Below, in pieces: positions 1-9,209 of a stretch of DNA of 64,000 nucleotides. Numbering within the stretch: the stretch's first letter is position 1; each line of letters starts with the position of its first letter. The stretch is from Cronobacter malonaticus LMG 23826. Lineage in GTDB: Bacteria > Pseudomonadota > Gammaproteobacteria > Enterobacterales > Enterobacteriaceae. The position numbers were made by a program, and so were the translations under genes. The stretch covers positions 682,001-746,000 of the forward strand of contig NZ_CP013940.1 of NCBI RefSeq assembly GCF_001277215.2. The letters run 5' to 3'. The notes beneath the pieces are model-generated. The model ran no database searches. It saw nothing but the letters and a program-made list of their open reading frames with translations, and was not told where the DNA came from.

Positions 1-85
1 AATCCTCTCCATTCCGATGATCGTTGCAGGCGCAGCTATGATGATCTGGGTTTATCGCCGCCGCCCACAGCAACAACTTTCGTGA
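1..85 (+). CDS. lgt: Prolipoprotein diacylglyceryl transferase, C-terminal end (partial)
   Basis: Only the last 27 codons are present, in the frame beginning at base 2 and ending in TGA at 83-85. The peptide (ILSIPMIVAGAAMMIW, then VYRRRPQQQLS) is a hydrophobic transmembrane segment followed by an arginine-rich cytoplasmic tail, as at the end of enterobacterial Lgt. Lgt moves diacylglycerol from phosphatidylglycerol to the lipobox cysteine of prelipoproteins in the inner membrane. The thyA start lies 6 bases after the stop, the usual lgt-thyA arrangement, so the two are probably co-transcribed. Identification rests on a short tail plus synteny. Confidence 0.85.
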   Translation, partial: ILSIPMIVAGAAMMIWVYRRRPQQQLS

Positions 86-91
86 GACGCC

Positions 92-886
92 ATGAAACAG
101 TATCTTGAACTGATGAACAAAGTGCTCCATGAGGGAGCACAAAAAGATGACCGTACCGGCACCGGGACGCTCTCGATTTTTGGCCACCAGATGCGTTTTA
201 ATTTGCAGGACGGTTTCCCGCTGGTTACCACTAAACGTTGTCATTTACGCTCCATCATCCATGAGCTGCTCTGGTTTCTGAAAGGCGATACCAATGTCGC
301 TTATTTACATGAAAACAACGTCACCATCTGGGACGAATGGGCAGACGAAAACGGCGATCTTGGCCCGGTATACGGCAAGCAGTGGCGCTCCTGGGGGGCA
401 CCCGATGGCCGCCAAATCGACCAGCTTGAAACCGTGATTAACCAGCTGAAAAACGATCCGGACTCGCGCCGTATCATTGTTTCCGCCTGGAACGTCGGTG
501 AGCTGGATAAAATGGCGCTGGCGCCTTGTCACGCGTTTTTCCAGTTCTACGTAGCGAATGGCAAACTCTCTTGTCAGCTCTACCAGCGCTCGTGCGACGT
601 CTTCCTCGGACTGCCGTTTAACATCGCCAGCTACGCGCTTCTGGTACATATGATGGCGCAGCAGTGTGACCTCGAACCTGGCGATTTCGTCTGGACGGGC
701 GGCGATACGCACCTCTACAGCAATCACCTGGAACAGGCGCGTTTGCAGCTCACCCGTGAGCCGCGCCCGCTGCCGAAGCTGGTTATCAAACGTAAGCCAG
801 ATTCGCTCTTTGATTACCGGTTCGAAGATTTCGAAATCGAAGGCTACGATCCTCACCCGGCTATCAAAGCGCCCGTCGCGATTTAA
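92..886 (+). CDS. thyA: Thymidylate synthase
   Basis: ThyA methylates dUMP to dTMP with 5,10-methylene-tetrahydrofolate, a cytosolic step of DNA precursor synthesis. The 264-residue product has the length of the E. coli enzyme and is collinear with it. The catalytic cysteine is at residue 146 in [12 protein letters not shown]; the dUMP-binding [17 protein letters not shown] segment and the C-terminal KAPVAI, which closes over the active site, are intact. The start follows the lgt stop by 6 bases, implying translation from a shared transcript. A strong hairpin terminator lies just downstream. Confidence 0.98.
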   Translation: MKQYLELMNKVLHEGAQKDDRTGTGTLSIFGHQMRFNLQDGFPLVTTKRCHLRSIIHELLWFLKGDTNVAYLHENNVTIWDEWADENGDLGPVYGKQWRSWGAPDGRQIDQLETVINQLKNDPDSRRIIVSAWNVGELDKMALAPCHAFFQFYVANGKLSCQLYQRSCDVFLGLPFNIASYALLVHMMAQQCDLEPGDFVWTGGDTHLYSNHLEQARLQLTREPRPLPKLVIKRKPDSLFDYRFEDFEIEGYDPHPAIKAPVAI

Positions 887-900
887 CGCTTACCCTGCCA

Positions 901-930
901 TAACCGACGCTCGCCTGCGTCGGTTTTTTT
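901..930 (+). terminator. Rho-independent terminator after thyA
   Basis: AACCGACG and CGTCGGTT form a stem around a short loop, followed by a run of T. It closes the lgt-thyA unit before the ppdA promoter region. Confidence 0.85.
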
Positions 931-1066
931 ATCCTCGTTATTCATTCTTCGGCACGTCTTCCAGGACGCCTGCAAGCACATGCAAACGTGCCGATTTCTT
1001 CCGGGATGTCTTCCAGTTTCACGGATTGCCGCTGGTCACGTTTGCTGACAGTGGCACACTTGCGCC

Positions 1067-1540
1067 ATGAACAGAAAAGAGCAGGGCTATAGCCTGATTG
1101 AAGTGATGGTGGTGCTGGTCATTGTTATCGGCATGAGCACGGCTGGCGTGTATGGCTGGCAGCGCTGGCAAAACCAGCAACGCTTGTGGCAGACCGCACA
1201 GCAGACGCGGGATTTTCTTGAAGCACTCAGGGAGGATGCAAACTGGCGTAACGTTGACCACAAACTCTGGTTGAACCGTGGTTCTCAGGGATGGTGCCTC
1301 GGCACACAGACGAGCGGTGAGCAGACATGCAATACAGGGGCAAAAAACCAGTTTTCGCCACCGTGGCCGGAGGTAGAGATCGTTGAGATAACGCCAGGTC
1401 TCGCCTTTTATGGCTTACGCAATACGGCCTGGCCCGGTCACATCATTTTACGTAGCCCGGCGGGTGAGTGGCGCATTATTATTTCAGTCTGGGGGCGGAT
1501 CCGGCTGTGCGAGCCGGGAGAAGGGACATCATGCGTGTAA
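1067..1540 (+). CDS. ppdA: Prepilin peptidase-dependent protein A (minor pilin-like)
   Basis: This 157-residue protein belongs to the type IV pilin-like family. The N-terminus MNRKEQG followed by YSLIEVMVVLVIV is a class III signal peptide: a short basic leader, cleavage after Gly7, and the conserved Glu at +5 before a long hydrophobic helix. GspH/FimT-type minor pilins have this form and would be processed by a prepilin peptidase in the inner membrane. No strong Shine-Dalgarno is visible before the ATG. It is the first of four prepilin-like genes and overlaps ppdB by 10 bases. The family is thought to prime pilus or pseudopilus assembly; no major pilin gene is in this window. Confidence 0.9.
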   Translation: MNRKEQGYSLIEVMVVLVIVIGMSTAGVYGWQRWQNQQRLWQTAQQTRDFLEALREDANWRNVDHKLWLNRGSQGWCLGTQTSGEQTCNTGAKNQFSPPWPEVEIVEITPGLAFYGLRNTAWPGHIILRSPAGEWRIIISVWGRIRLCEPGEGTSCV

Positions 1541-2094
1541 AAGAGACAGGATTCTCTCTGCTTGAAGTACTGATTGCGCTTGGCATAAGCAGCGTATTGT
1601 TAACTGGCGCGTCCAGACTGCTCCCGGCGTTACAGCTTGGGGTACTGCGCCAGGCGCAGCAAACGCTACTGCAGGAAGAGCTCTGGCAGCTGGCATTTAC
1701 GGTGGGTAAACAGATACAGCGAGCCGGTTACTGCTACGGCGGTTGTGATAGCCGTGCACTGCAACTCAATAGCGACGGCAGTTGTTTGCTGGTGCAGTGG
1801 GACGCTAACAACAATGGACGTTTCGAGACCACGCCTTCTGCAGATGCTGAACAAACAGGGTATCGCCTGCGCGACGGTAGCCTTGAGACGCAGCGTGGCG
1901 CCATGTCCTGCGAGGGTAAAGGATGGGAGAAAATGACGAATCCCGCCATGGTGCGCATCGACAAGTTTCAGGTTCAGGAAAAACAGCGGCCCGGCTTTCC
2001 TCCGCTATTTACCGTGGCGTTACGTGCAACAATGCTCCGCTATCACGGCGAGCCGGTGGCCGTTGAGCATAGCGTCAGCGGGTTTAATTTATGA
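1531..2094 (+). CDS. ppdB: Prepilin peptidase-dependent protein B (minor pilin-like)
   Basis: The 187-residue product starts MRVKETG then FSLLEVLIALGI, another class III signal with Gly before the cut and Glu at +5. The frame is open further upstream to 1468, but the ATG at 1531 is chosen because it has GGGAGAAGGGA just before it, puts the signal at the N-terminus and gives the E. coli PpdB length. It resembles PilW/GspJ-type minor pilins, with paired cysteines in YCYGGCDSR that may form a disulfide outside the membrane. It overlaps ppdA by 10 bases and ygdB by 4 bases, pointing to translational coupling. Confidence 0.9.
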   Translation: MRVKETGFSLLEVLIALGISSVLLTGASRLLPALQLGVLRQAQQTLLQEELWQLAFTVGKQIQRAGYCYGGCDSRALQLNSDGSCLLVQWDANNNGRFETTPSADAEQTGYRLRDGSLETQRGAMSCEGKGWEKMTNPAMVRIDKFQVQEKQRPGFPPLFTVALRATMLRYHGEPVAVEHSVSGFNL

Positions 2095-2513
2095 ATGCCA
2101 GGGAGAAGGGCATGTCGACGATTGCTATGGTTCTGGCCTTGCTGCTGTTGGGTAGCTTGATGCTGAGCGGGTTGCAGCAGCAACTGGACAGCCGTTTTGG
2201 CCGGGCGGCAAATGAGAGCGCGGCGATTAAAGCGTTTAACGCGGCGCTCTCAGCACTGACGCTCTCGCAAAGCCGGGACTGGGCCTTTACGCCGCAGTGG
2301 CAATGTCAGCTGTTGCCTGAAGTGAAAGGCCGCGCCTGCGTCAGGCAAATGCAAACGTATTTTCTGGTCGCAGCAGAGGGCGTGGAAGAGAATGCGGCGC
2401 CCCTCACTCTATGGCGTTGGGCGCAGCCAGACGGTGAGCGTCTGCGTTTTATGCCGCATGGCTGGAGCGACTTTTGTCCACTCCCGGAGGCGAAGCAATG
2501 CAAGCTTCCATAG
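2091..2513 (+). CDS. ygdB: Pilus-associated DUF2509 family protein
   Basis: This 140-residue protein has a short leader (MNAREKG) and then a hydrophobic segment, MSTIAMVLALLLLGSLMLSG, so it is probably inserted in the inner membrane like its neighbours. The usual Glu at +5 of pilins is not seen, so it may be a GspK/PilX-like tip subunit; such subunits often lack that residue. The C-terminus GWSDFCPLPEAKQCKLP matches the pattern of E. coli YgdB and has two cysteines. The start overlaps the ppdB stop (ATGA) and the end overlaps ppdC by 16 bases. Function within the pilus is inferred from context. Confidence 0.85.
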   Translation: MNAREKGMSTIAMVLALLLLGSLMLSGLQQQLDSRFGRAANESAAIKAFNAALSALTLSQSRDWAFTPQWQCQLLPEVKGRACVRQMQTYFLVAAEGVEENAAPLTLWRWAQPDGERLRFMPHGWSDFCPLPEAKQCKLP

Positions 2514-2830
2514 CTCGCCACCGTCAGACTGGGTTTAGCCTGCCGGAAGTGCTGGTTTCTTTGGTTTTATTCATCGTCATCATCGGGGCATTGACGGGGT
2601 ATTATCAGGTACTTGCGCAAGGGTTTCTTCATCAGTGGCACTATCGGCAGCTCTGGCGTTTTGCGAGCCAGCAGGCAGAAATCGACCCACCGTCTTTACC
2701 TGAAGGCTGGAAAGCGACGCGGGTGAAGACTTCCAGTGCGGGATGTGTCAGCATTTCGGTTCTTGTGTCGAGCCCTGGGGGCAGGCAAGGGCAGTTAAGA
2801 CGTCTACATTGCCCCTCTGAAAAGCAGTAG
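2498..2830 (+). CDS. ppdC: Prepilin peptidase-dependent protein C (minor pilin-like)
   Basis: The 110-residue product carries a class III prepilin signal: MQASIARHRQTG then FSLPEVLVSLVLFIVII, with Glu at +5. The ATG at 2498 is preferred over an upstream in-frame TTG at 2474 because GGAGG lies 8-12 bases before it and the leader then has the expected length. It is the last of the prepilin-like genes; recC begins 12 bases after its stop, so the pilin cluster and the recombination genes probably share a transcript. PilV/GspI-like minor pilins have similar size. Confidence 0.9.
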   Translation: MQASIARHRQTGFSLPEVLVSLVLFIVIIGALTGYYQVLAQGFLHQWHYRQLWRFASQQAEIDPPSLPEGWKATRVKTSSAGCVSISVLVSSPGGRQGQLRRLHCPSEKQ

Positions 2831-2842
2831 TCAGGAGTCACT

Positions 2843-5800
2843 ATGTTACGGGTTTATCACTCCAACCGGCTTGATGTGCTGGAGGCGATTATGGAGTTCA
2901 TTGTTGAACAACAGCCGCTTCCCGATCCCTTCGAGCCAGAAATCGTCCTGGTGCAAAGCACCGGTATGGCGCAATGGTTGCAGATGAGCCTGGCACAGAA
3001 ATTTGGCATCGCTGCGAATATCGAGTTTCCACTTCCGGCAAGCTTCATTTGGGACATGTTTGTGCGCGTGCTGCGCGATATTCCGCAGGAGAGCGCTTTT
3101 ACCAAACAGAACATGAGCTGGAAACTCATGAAGCTTTTGCCTGGTATGCTCACTTCACCTGACTTCGACATGCTGCGGCACTATCTGCATGATGACGAGG
3201 ACAAACGGAAGCTGTTCCAGCTCGCCTCGCGCGTGGCGGATCTCTACGATCAGTATCTGGTGTATCGCCCCGAGTGGTTAACTCGCTGGGAGGCGGGAGA
3301 TATTGTCGATGGTCTTGGCGATCCACAGCGCTGGCAGGCGCCGCTCTGGCGTGCGCTGGTTGAACACACCGCTGAACTGGGGCAGCCGCAGTGGCACCGC
3401 GCCAACCTCTATCAGCGTTTTATTCGCACGCTTGAGACGGCGGAAAGCCGCCCGGAAGGGCTGCCCGCGCGCGTGTTTATTTGCGGCATCTCGGCGCTGC
3501 CGCCCGTCTATTTACAGGCCTTACAGGCGCTGGGTAAACACATTGACGTGCATCTTCTTTTTACTAACCCGTGCCGCTATTACTGGGGTGACATACAAGA
3601 TCCGGCCTTCCTGGCGAGGCTATTGAGCCGTAAGCGTAAACTGCATGCGAAAGAGGGAACGGCACCGCTTTTTAAAGACAGCGAAACAGCCCCCGCGCTG
3701 TTCAACGAGGAAGGCGAACAGGAAGTGGGAAACCCCCTGCTTGCTTCCTGGGGTAAATTAGGCCGCGACTATACGTACCTGCTTTCAGGCCTTGAGCGCT
3801 TTGAAGAGATGGATGTGTTTGTCGATCTCGAACCCGATAACCTGTTGCACAGCCTGCAGTTCGATCTGCTGGAGCTGCGTAATCAGGCGCAGGCGGGCGT
3901 GACGCTTGAAGAGTTTGAGCGCAGCGACGGGAAACGCCTGTTGGATCCTGACGATCGCAGCATCAGTGTGCACGTCTGCCACAGCCCCCAGCGCGAAGTT
4001 GAAATTCTCCATGACCAGCTTTTGCAGATGCTGGAGGCCGATCCAGAGCTGACGCCGCGCGATATTATCGTGATGGTGGCGGATATCGACAGCTACAGCC
4101 CGTTTATTCAGGCCGTGTTTGGCAGCGCGAGTCAGGAACGATACCTGCCGTTTGCCATCTCGGACAGGCGCGCCCGTCAGGCGCATCCTGCGCTCCAGGC
4201 CTTCATTACGTTACTCTCGCTGCCGGACAGCCGTTTTGTCTCTGAAGATGTTCTGGCGCTACTGGAAGTCCCGTCGCTTTCCGCCCGCTTTAACATCAGC
4301 GAAGAAGGGCTGCGTTTTCTGCGCCAGTGGGTGAATGAGTCCGGCGTACGTTGGGGCATTGATGATGACAACGTGCGTGAACTGGCGCTGCCAGCGACTG
4401 GCCAGCACACCTGGCAGTTCGGCCTCACCCGTATGTTGCTGGGCTACGCCATGGAAAGCCATCTTGGCGAATGGCAGTCTGTGCTGCCCTACGATGAATC
4501 CAGCGGGCTGATTGCCGAGCTGGTGGGCCACCTTGCTGAACTCTTAATGCAGCTCAATTTGTGGCGCAAAGGGCTTTCGCAGGCGCGGCCGTTGGCGGAA
4601 TGGCTGCCGGTCTGTCGGGAAATGCTTGATAGTTTCTTCGCCCCGGACGCCGAAACTGAAGCCGCGCTGGCGCTAATTGAACAGCAGTGGCAGGCGATTA
4701 TCGAGCAGGGCATAGGCGCGCACTATGAAGATGAAGTGCCACTCACGTTGTTGCGCGATGAGCTTGCGAAAATGCTCGACCAGGAGCGTATCAGCCAGCG
4801 CTTCCTCGCCGGGCCAGTGAACTTCTGCACGTTAATGCCGATGCGCTCGATTCCTTTTAAGGTCGTGTGCCTGCTTGGCATGAACGACGGCGTTTATCCG
4901 CGAACGCTTGCGCCACTAGGGTTCGATCTGATGAGCCAGAAGCCGCAGCGTGGGGATCGCAGCCGTCGTGACGACGACCGCTATCTCTTCCTGGAGGCGC
5001 TGATTTCCGCCCAGCAGCAGCTTTACATCAGTTATATTGGCCGCTCGGTACAGGATAACAGCGAAAAATATCCGTCAGTGCTTGTGCAGGAACTCGTGGA
5101 TTATCTTGCCCAGAGCCATTACCTGCCGGGCGACGAGGTGCTCAATTGTGATGAAAGCGCGAAAAAGGTCAAAGCCCATCTGATGCGGCTTTATCCCCGT
5201 ACCCCTTTTGATGCGGAAAACTTTCAGCCAGCCAGAGAGACGCAGAGCTATGCCCGCGAATGGCTGCCAGCGGCCAGCGATCAGGGCGAGGCGCATCCGG
5301 AATTTATCAAACCGCTGACGCCGGTCACGCTTGAGGAGCTGCCGTTTGAACAGTTCCAGCGCTTCTGGCGACATCCGGTGCGTGCCTTTTTCCAGTTACG
5401 GCTGAAGGTTAATTTCCGCACGGAAGAGAGCGAACTGCCGGATGCCGAGCCTTTTACGCTGGATAGTCTCGGCCGCTATCACATGAACCAGCAGCTATTG
5501 AATACGCTGGTAGAACAGCAGGATCCCGAGGCGCTTTACCGACGATACCGCGCGGCAGGCGAGCTGCCCTATGGCGCGTTCGGCGAGCTGTTCTGGGAAA
5601 GTCAGCTACAGGAAATGCAGGTTCTGGCCGAGCGAGTGCTTGCCGAGCGCGATAGCGGCGAAAGCCAGGAGATTGCACTTGAGCTTGGCAATGTTGAAAT
5701 GACCGGCTGGCTGCAGCATGTGCAGCAGGACGGCCTGTTACGCTGGCGGCCTTCCATACTGCGTGTTGAACATGGAATGCAACTTTGGCTCGAGCATCTG

Positions 5801-6214
5801 GTCTACTGTGCCTGCGGCGGTGAAGGAACCAGTCGGATTTACGGTCGAAAAGATAGCTGCTGGCGCTTTCCGCCTGTACCGCGTGAGCAAGCGGAACACT
5901 ATTTACGCGAGCTTACCGAAGGTTATCAGCAGGGTATGCGCGAACCTCTGATTTTATTACCCCAGAGCGGCGGCGAGTGGCTAAAAGCCTGTTATGACGT
6001 GAAGAACGACGTCATCCTGTGGGATGAAGAAACCCAGCAGAAAGCGCGTAATAAGCTGATTCAGGCGTGGACGGGTAACCAGATGGTGGAAGGCGAGGGG
6101 ATGGATATCTGGTATCAGCGTCTGTGGCGCAATCTGGAACCCGAATATTACGAGGCCATCATCCGCGAAGCGCAGCGTTATTTGTTGCCGCTCTTTCGCC
6201 ATCACCAGCCCTGA
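2843..6214 (+). CDS. recC: Exodeoxyribonuclease V gamma subunit
   Basis: RecC is the Chi-scanning scaffold of the RecBCD helicase-nuclease, which processes double-strand breaks for RecA loading and degrades unprotected linear DNA. The 1123-residue product matches the usual length (1122 in E. coli). It starts MLRVYHSNRLDVLEAIMEFI, and the region FICGISALPPVYLQALQALG and the stretch PMRSIPFKVVCLLGMNDGVYP are typical of the family's inactivated SF1 helicase-like domains. The C-terminal third has the fold of a defunct PD-(D/E)XK nuclease. A Shine-Dalgarno (CAGGAG) precedes the ATG. In this arrangement ptrA separates recC from recB. Confidence 0.97.
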   Translation: MLRVYHSNRLDVLEAIMEFIVEQQPLPDPFEPEIVLVQSTGMAQWLQMSLAQKFGIAANIEFPLPASFIWDMFVRVLRDIPQESAFTKQNMSWKLMKLLPGMLTSPDFDMLRHYLHDDEDKRKLFQLASRVADLYDQYLVYRPEWLTRWEAGDIVDGLGDPQRWQAPLWRALVEHTAELGQPQWHRANLYQRFIRTLETAESRPEGLPARVFICGISALPPVYLQALQALGKHIDVHLLFTNPCRYYWGDIQDPAFLARLLSRKRKLHAKEGTAPLFKDSETAPALFNEEGEQEVGNPLLASWGKLGRDYTYLLSGLERFEEMDVFVDLEPDNLLHSLQFDLLELRNQAQAGVTLEEFERSDGKRLLDPDDRSISVHVCHSPQREVEILHDQLLQMLEADPELTPRDIIVMVADIDSYSPFIQAVFGSASQERYLPFAISDRRARQAHPALQAFITLLSLPDSRFVSEDVLALLEVPSLSARFNISEEGLRFLRQWVNESGVRWGIDDDNVRELALPATGQHTWQFGLTRMLLGYAMESHLGEWQSVLPYDESSGLIAELVGHLAELLMQLNLWRKGLSQARPLAEWLPVCREMLDSFFAPDAETEAALALIEQQWQAIIEQGIGAHYEDEVPLTLLRDELAKMLDQERISQRFLAGPVNFCTLMPMRSIPFKVVCLLGMNDGVYPRTLAPLGFDLMSQKPQRGDRSRRDDDRYLFLEALISAQQQLYISYIGRSVQDNSEKYPSVLVQELVDYLAQSHYLPGDEVLNCDESAKKVKAHLMRLYPRTPFDAENFQPARETQSYAREWLPAASDQGEAHPEFIKPLTPVTLEELPFEQFQRFWRHPVRAFFQLRLKVNFRTEESELPDAEPFTLDSLGRYHMNQQLLNTLVEQQDPEALYRRYRAAGELPYGAFGELFWESQLQEMQVLAERVLAERDSGESQEIALELGNVEMTGWLQHVQQDGLLRWRPSILRVEHGMQLWLEHLVYCACGGEGTSRIYGRKDSCWRFPPVPREQAEHYLRELTEGYQQGMREPLILLPQSGGEWLKACYDVKNDVILWDEETQQKARNKLIQAWTGNQMVEGEGMDIWYQRLWRNLEPEYYEAIIREAQRYLLPLFRHHQP

Positions 6215-6320
6215 TCCATTAAGCGCAGACGGCCACTTTAACGGCCTCATGAGAAGGGTGTAGCCACATGCGCCGTTTGTTAATGATGAATAGTAGAAGC
6301 AGTAAATGAGAGGTTTATTG

Positions 6321-9209
6321 ATGCCTGGATGTCGTAACTGGTACAAAGCGCTGTTGATCTGCATGGCCTTCTGGGCACCCTTGTCTCAGGCCGACTCGGG
6401 CTGGCAACCATTGAAAGAAACGATCCGCAAAAGCGATCGTGATAATCGTCAATACCAGGCTATCCGGCTCGATAACGGAATGGTGGTGTTACTGGTCTCC
6501 GATCCGCAGGCTGTAAAGTCGCTCTCTGCGCTGGTGCTGCCGGTGGGGTCGCTGGAAGATCCTGACGATCATCTCGGGCTCGCGCACTATCTTGAGCATA
6601 TGACGCTCATGGGCTCGCAAAAATACCCTGAGCCTGACAGCCTGGCGGAATATCTGAAGCTGCATGGCGGAAGCCATAACGCCAGCACGGCGCCTTACCG
6701 TACCGCCTGGTATCTTGAGGTAGAAAACGATGCTCTCGACGGCGCGATGGACAGGCTTGCGGACGCGATCGCCGCGCCGAATCTTGATAAAACCTATGCC
6801 GATCGTGAACGTAACGCGGTTAATGCTGAATTAACCATGGCGCGTGCACGTGACGGCATGCGTATGGCGCAGGTCAGCGCCGAAACGTTAAACCCGGCGC
6901 ATCCGGGCTCGCGTTTTTCCGGTGGCAACCTGGAGACGCTGCGTGATAAACCCGGCAGCCCGCTGCATGAGGCGCTGGTGGGCTTCCGGGATAAATACTA
7001 TTCCGCGAATCTCATGAAAGCCGTGGTTTACAGCAATCGTCCATTGCCGGAGCTTGCCCGCATGGCCGCGAAAACCTGGGGACGCGTGCCGAATAAAAAA
7101 CTGACGGCGCCGGCGATCACAACGCCTGTCGTTACGCCCGCACAGCAAGGGATTTTTATTCATTATGTTCCTGTACAGCCGCTTAAGGCGCTGCGCGTTG
7201 AGTTTCGCATCGATAATAACAGCGACAAATTCCGCAGCAAAACCGATGAACTCATCGGCTATATGATAGGCAGCCGCAGCCCTGGCACGTTATCAGACTG
7301 GCTGCAAAAGGAGGGGCTTGCCGAAAGTGTCAGAGCGGACTCTGACCCTGTTGTTGCCGGAAACAGCGGCGTAATGGTCATTTCCGTCTCGCTCACGGAC
7401 AAAGGGCTCTCACAGCGCGACCGCGTTGTGGCAGCCATCTTCCGTTACCTTCAGACGCTGCGCGAAAAAGGCATTGATAAACGCTATTTCACCGAGCTGT
7501 CTCATGTGCTGGATCTCGATTTCCGCTATCCCTCCATCACCCGGGATATGAACTATGTCGAGTGGCTGGCAGACAGCATGCTGCGCGTGCCTGTCGAGCA
7601 TACGCTGGATGTGGTGAATATTGCGGACCAGTTTGATCCCGGGGCGGTGAAAGCGCGTCTTGCGATGATGACGCCGGAAAACGCGCGAATCTGGTATATC
7701 AGCCCTGACGAGCCGCACAACAAAACGGCCTATTTTGTCGGCGCGCCGTATCAGGTTGAGAAAATCCCGGCTGCAACGCTAAAACAGTGGCAAACGCTGG
7801 GGCAGCAGATTGCGCTTACCCTGCCGGAGCCAAACCCTTACATCCCGAGCGATTTCAGCCTGATTAAACCCCAGAAGCCGTATGCGCACCCTAAGCTGCT
7901 GGTTCAGGATCCGGAATTGCGCGTGCTCTATATGCCAAGCCGCTATTTCGCCAGCGAGCCGAGAGCGGATATCACGCTGGTGCTACGCAATGAGCAGGCG
8001 ATGAACAGCGCGAAAAACCAGGTGTTGTTCGCGCTTAACGATTATCTGGCTGGAATTGCGCTTGATCAGCTGAGCAACCAGGCTTCCGTGGGCGGCATCA
8101 GTTTTTCCAGCAGTGCCAATAGCGGGTTGCTGATCAGCGCGAACGGCTACACCCAGCATTTACGTAAGCTGTTCCTCACGCTGCTGGATGGCTATTTCAG
8201 CTATGAACCCACCGAGGATCAGCTGGCGCAGGCGAAGTCCTGGTATAAGCAGATGCTGGCATCGGCGGAACAGGGGAAAGCCTACGATCAGGCCATTATG
8301 CCGGTACAGATGGTCTCTCAGGTGCCGTATTTCCAGCGCGAAGAACGTCGCGCGCTGCTGCCGGAGATAACGCTTAATGACATTCTCGCTTACCGCGAGA
8401 GCCTGAAAACCCATGCCCGTGCAGAATTTCTCGTGGTCGGCAACCTGGCCCCTGAGCAGGTGAAAAATTTCACACAGGAGGCCGTTCACCAGTTGGGCCT
8501 GAAAGGGAAAAGCTGGACACGCACCCGGGATGTCAGCGTTGAGAAAACACAGCAGGCCATTTTTAACAAAGCGGGCAGCAGCACGGATTCCGCACTGGCA
8601 GCGCTGTTTGTCCCTGTCGGGTATAGCGAGTCCACGAGTTCGGCCTGTAGCGCTATGCTTGGGCAGATTATTTCGCCGTGGTTCTATAACCAGTTGCGTA
8701 CGCAGGAGCAGTTAGGGTATGCGGTCTTTGCGTTCCCGATGCCGGTAGGACGTCAGTGGGGGATCGGTTTCCTGCTCCAAAGCAGCGAAAAGCAGCCCGA
8801 TTTCCTCTGGAAACGCTATCAGGCTTTCTTCCCGCAAGTGGAGTCGCGGCTTCGCGCGCTTAACGCGCAGGATTTTGCGCATATTCAGCAAAGCATCATT
8901 AACGATATGCAACAGGCCCCACAGACGCTTGGCGAAGAAGCCTCGCAGGTGAGTAAAGACTTCGATCGGGATAATTTAAATTTCGATTCTCGTGATAAAG
9001 TTGTGGCCGAAATCAGACAGCTGACGCCGCAAAAACTGGCCGACTTTTTCCATCAGGCCGTGCTTGCCCGACAGGGCATGACGATCCTCTCACAGGTTTC
9101 CGGTAGCCAAAGCCCGCAGGCGCGTTATGCGACGCCTGAAGGATGGCCGGTCTATCAAAGCGTCAGCGAATTGCAACAATCTTTACCGCTTCTGAGTGAT
9201 ACGCAATGA
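6321..9209 (+). CDS. ptrA: Pitrilysin (protease III), periplasmic zinc metallopeptidase
   Basis: Protease III is a periplasmic M16 zinc endopeptidase that degrades small peptides. The inverted zinc motif HYLEH is at residues 89-93, inside GLAHYLEHMTLMGS, and the third ligand Glu lies in ERNAVNAELTMAR. A cleavable signal peptide ends near WAPLSQA at residue 24. The frame is open to 6306, but the ATG at 6321 is preferred: GAGAGG stands 7-8 bases before it and it gives a 962-residue protein, as in E. coli. Its stop overlaps the recB start, so it is embedded in the recCBD unit although its activity has no known part in recombination. Confidence 0.96.
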   Translation: MPGCRNWYKALLICMAFWAPLSQADSGWQPLKETIRKSDRDNRQYQAIRLDNGMVVLLVSDPQAVKSLSALVLPVGSLEDPDDHLGLAHYLEHMTLMGSQKYPEPDSLAEYLKLHGGSHNASTAPYRTAWYLEVENDALDGAMDRLADAIAAPNLDKTYADRERNAVNAELTMARARDGMRMAQVSAETLNPAHPGSRFSGGNLETLRDKPGSPLHEALVGFRDKYYSANLMKAVVYSNRPLPELARMAAKTWGRVPNKKLTAPAITTPVVTPAQQGIFIHYVPVQPLKALRVEFRIDNNSDKFRSKTDELIGYMIGSRSPGTLSDWLQKEGLAESVRADSDPVVAGNSGVMVISVSLTDKGLSQRDRVVAAIFRYLQTLREKGIDKRYFTELSHVLDLDFRYPSITRDMNYVEWLADSMLRVPVEHTLDVVNIADQFDPGAVKARLAMMTPENARIWYISPDEPHNKTAYFVGAPYQVEKIPAATLKQWQTLGQQIALTLPEPNPYIPSDFSLIKPQKPYAHPKLLVQDPELRVLYMPSRYFASEPRADITLVLRNEQAMNSAKNQVLFALNDYLAGIALDQLSNQASVGGISFSSSANSGLLISANGYTQHLRKLFLTLLDGYFSYEPTEDQLAQAKSWYKQMLASAEQGKAYDQAIMPVQMVSQVPYFQREERRALLPEITLNDILAYRESLKTHARAEFLVVGNLAPEQVKNFTQEAVHQLGLKGKSWTRTRDVSVEKTQQAIFNKAGSSTDSALAALFVPVGYSESTSSACSAMLGQIISPWFYNQLRTQEQLGYAVFAFPMPVGRQWGIGFLLQSSEKQPDFLWKRYQAFFPQVESRLRALNAQDFAHIQQSIINDMQQAPQTLGEEASQVSKDFDRDNLNFDSRDKVVAEIRQLTPQKLADFFHQAVLARQGMTILSQVSGSQSPQARYATPEGWPVYQSVSELQQSLPLLSDTQ

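Noticed and set aside
2474..2497. Upstream TTG start for ppdC
   Set aside because: It would put eight residues in front of the prepilin leader; the ATG at 2498 has a good GGAGG site.
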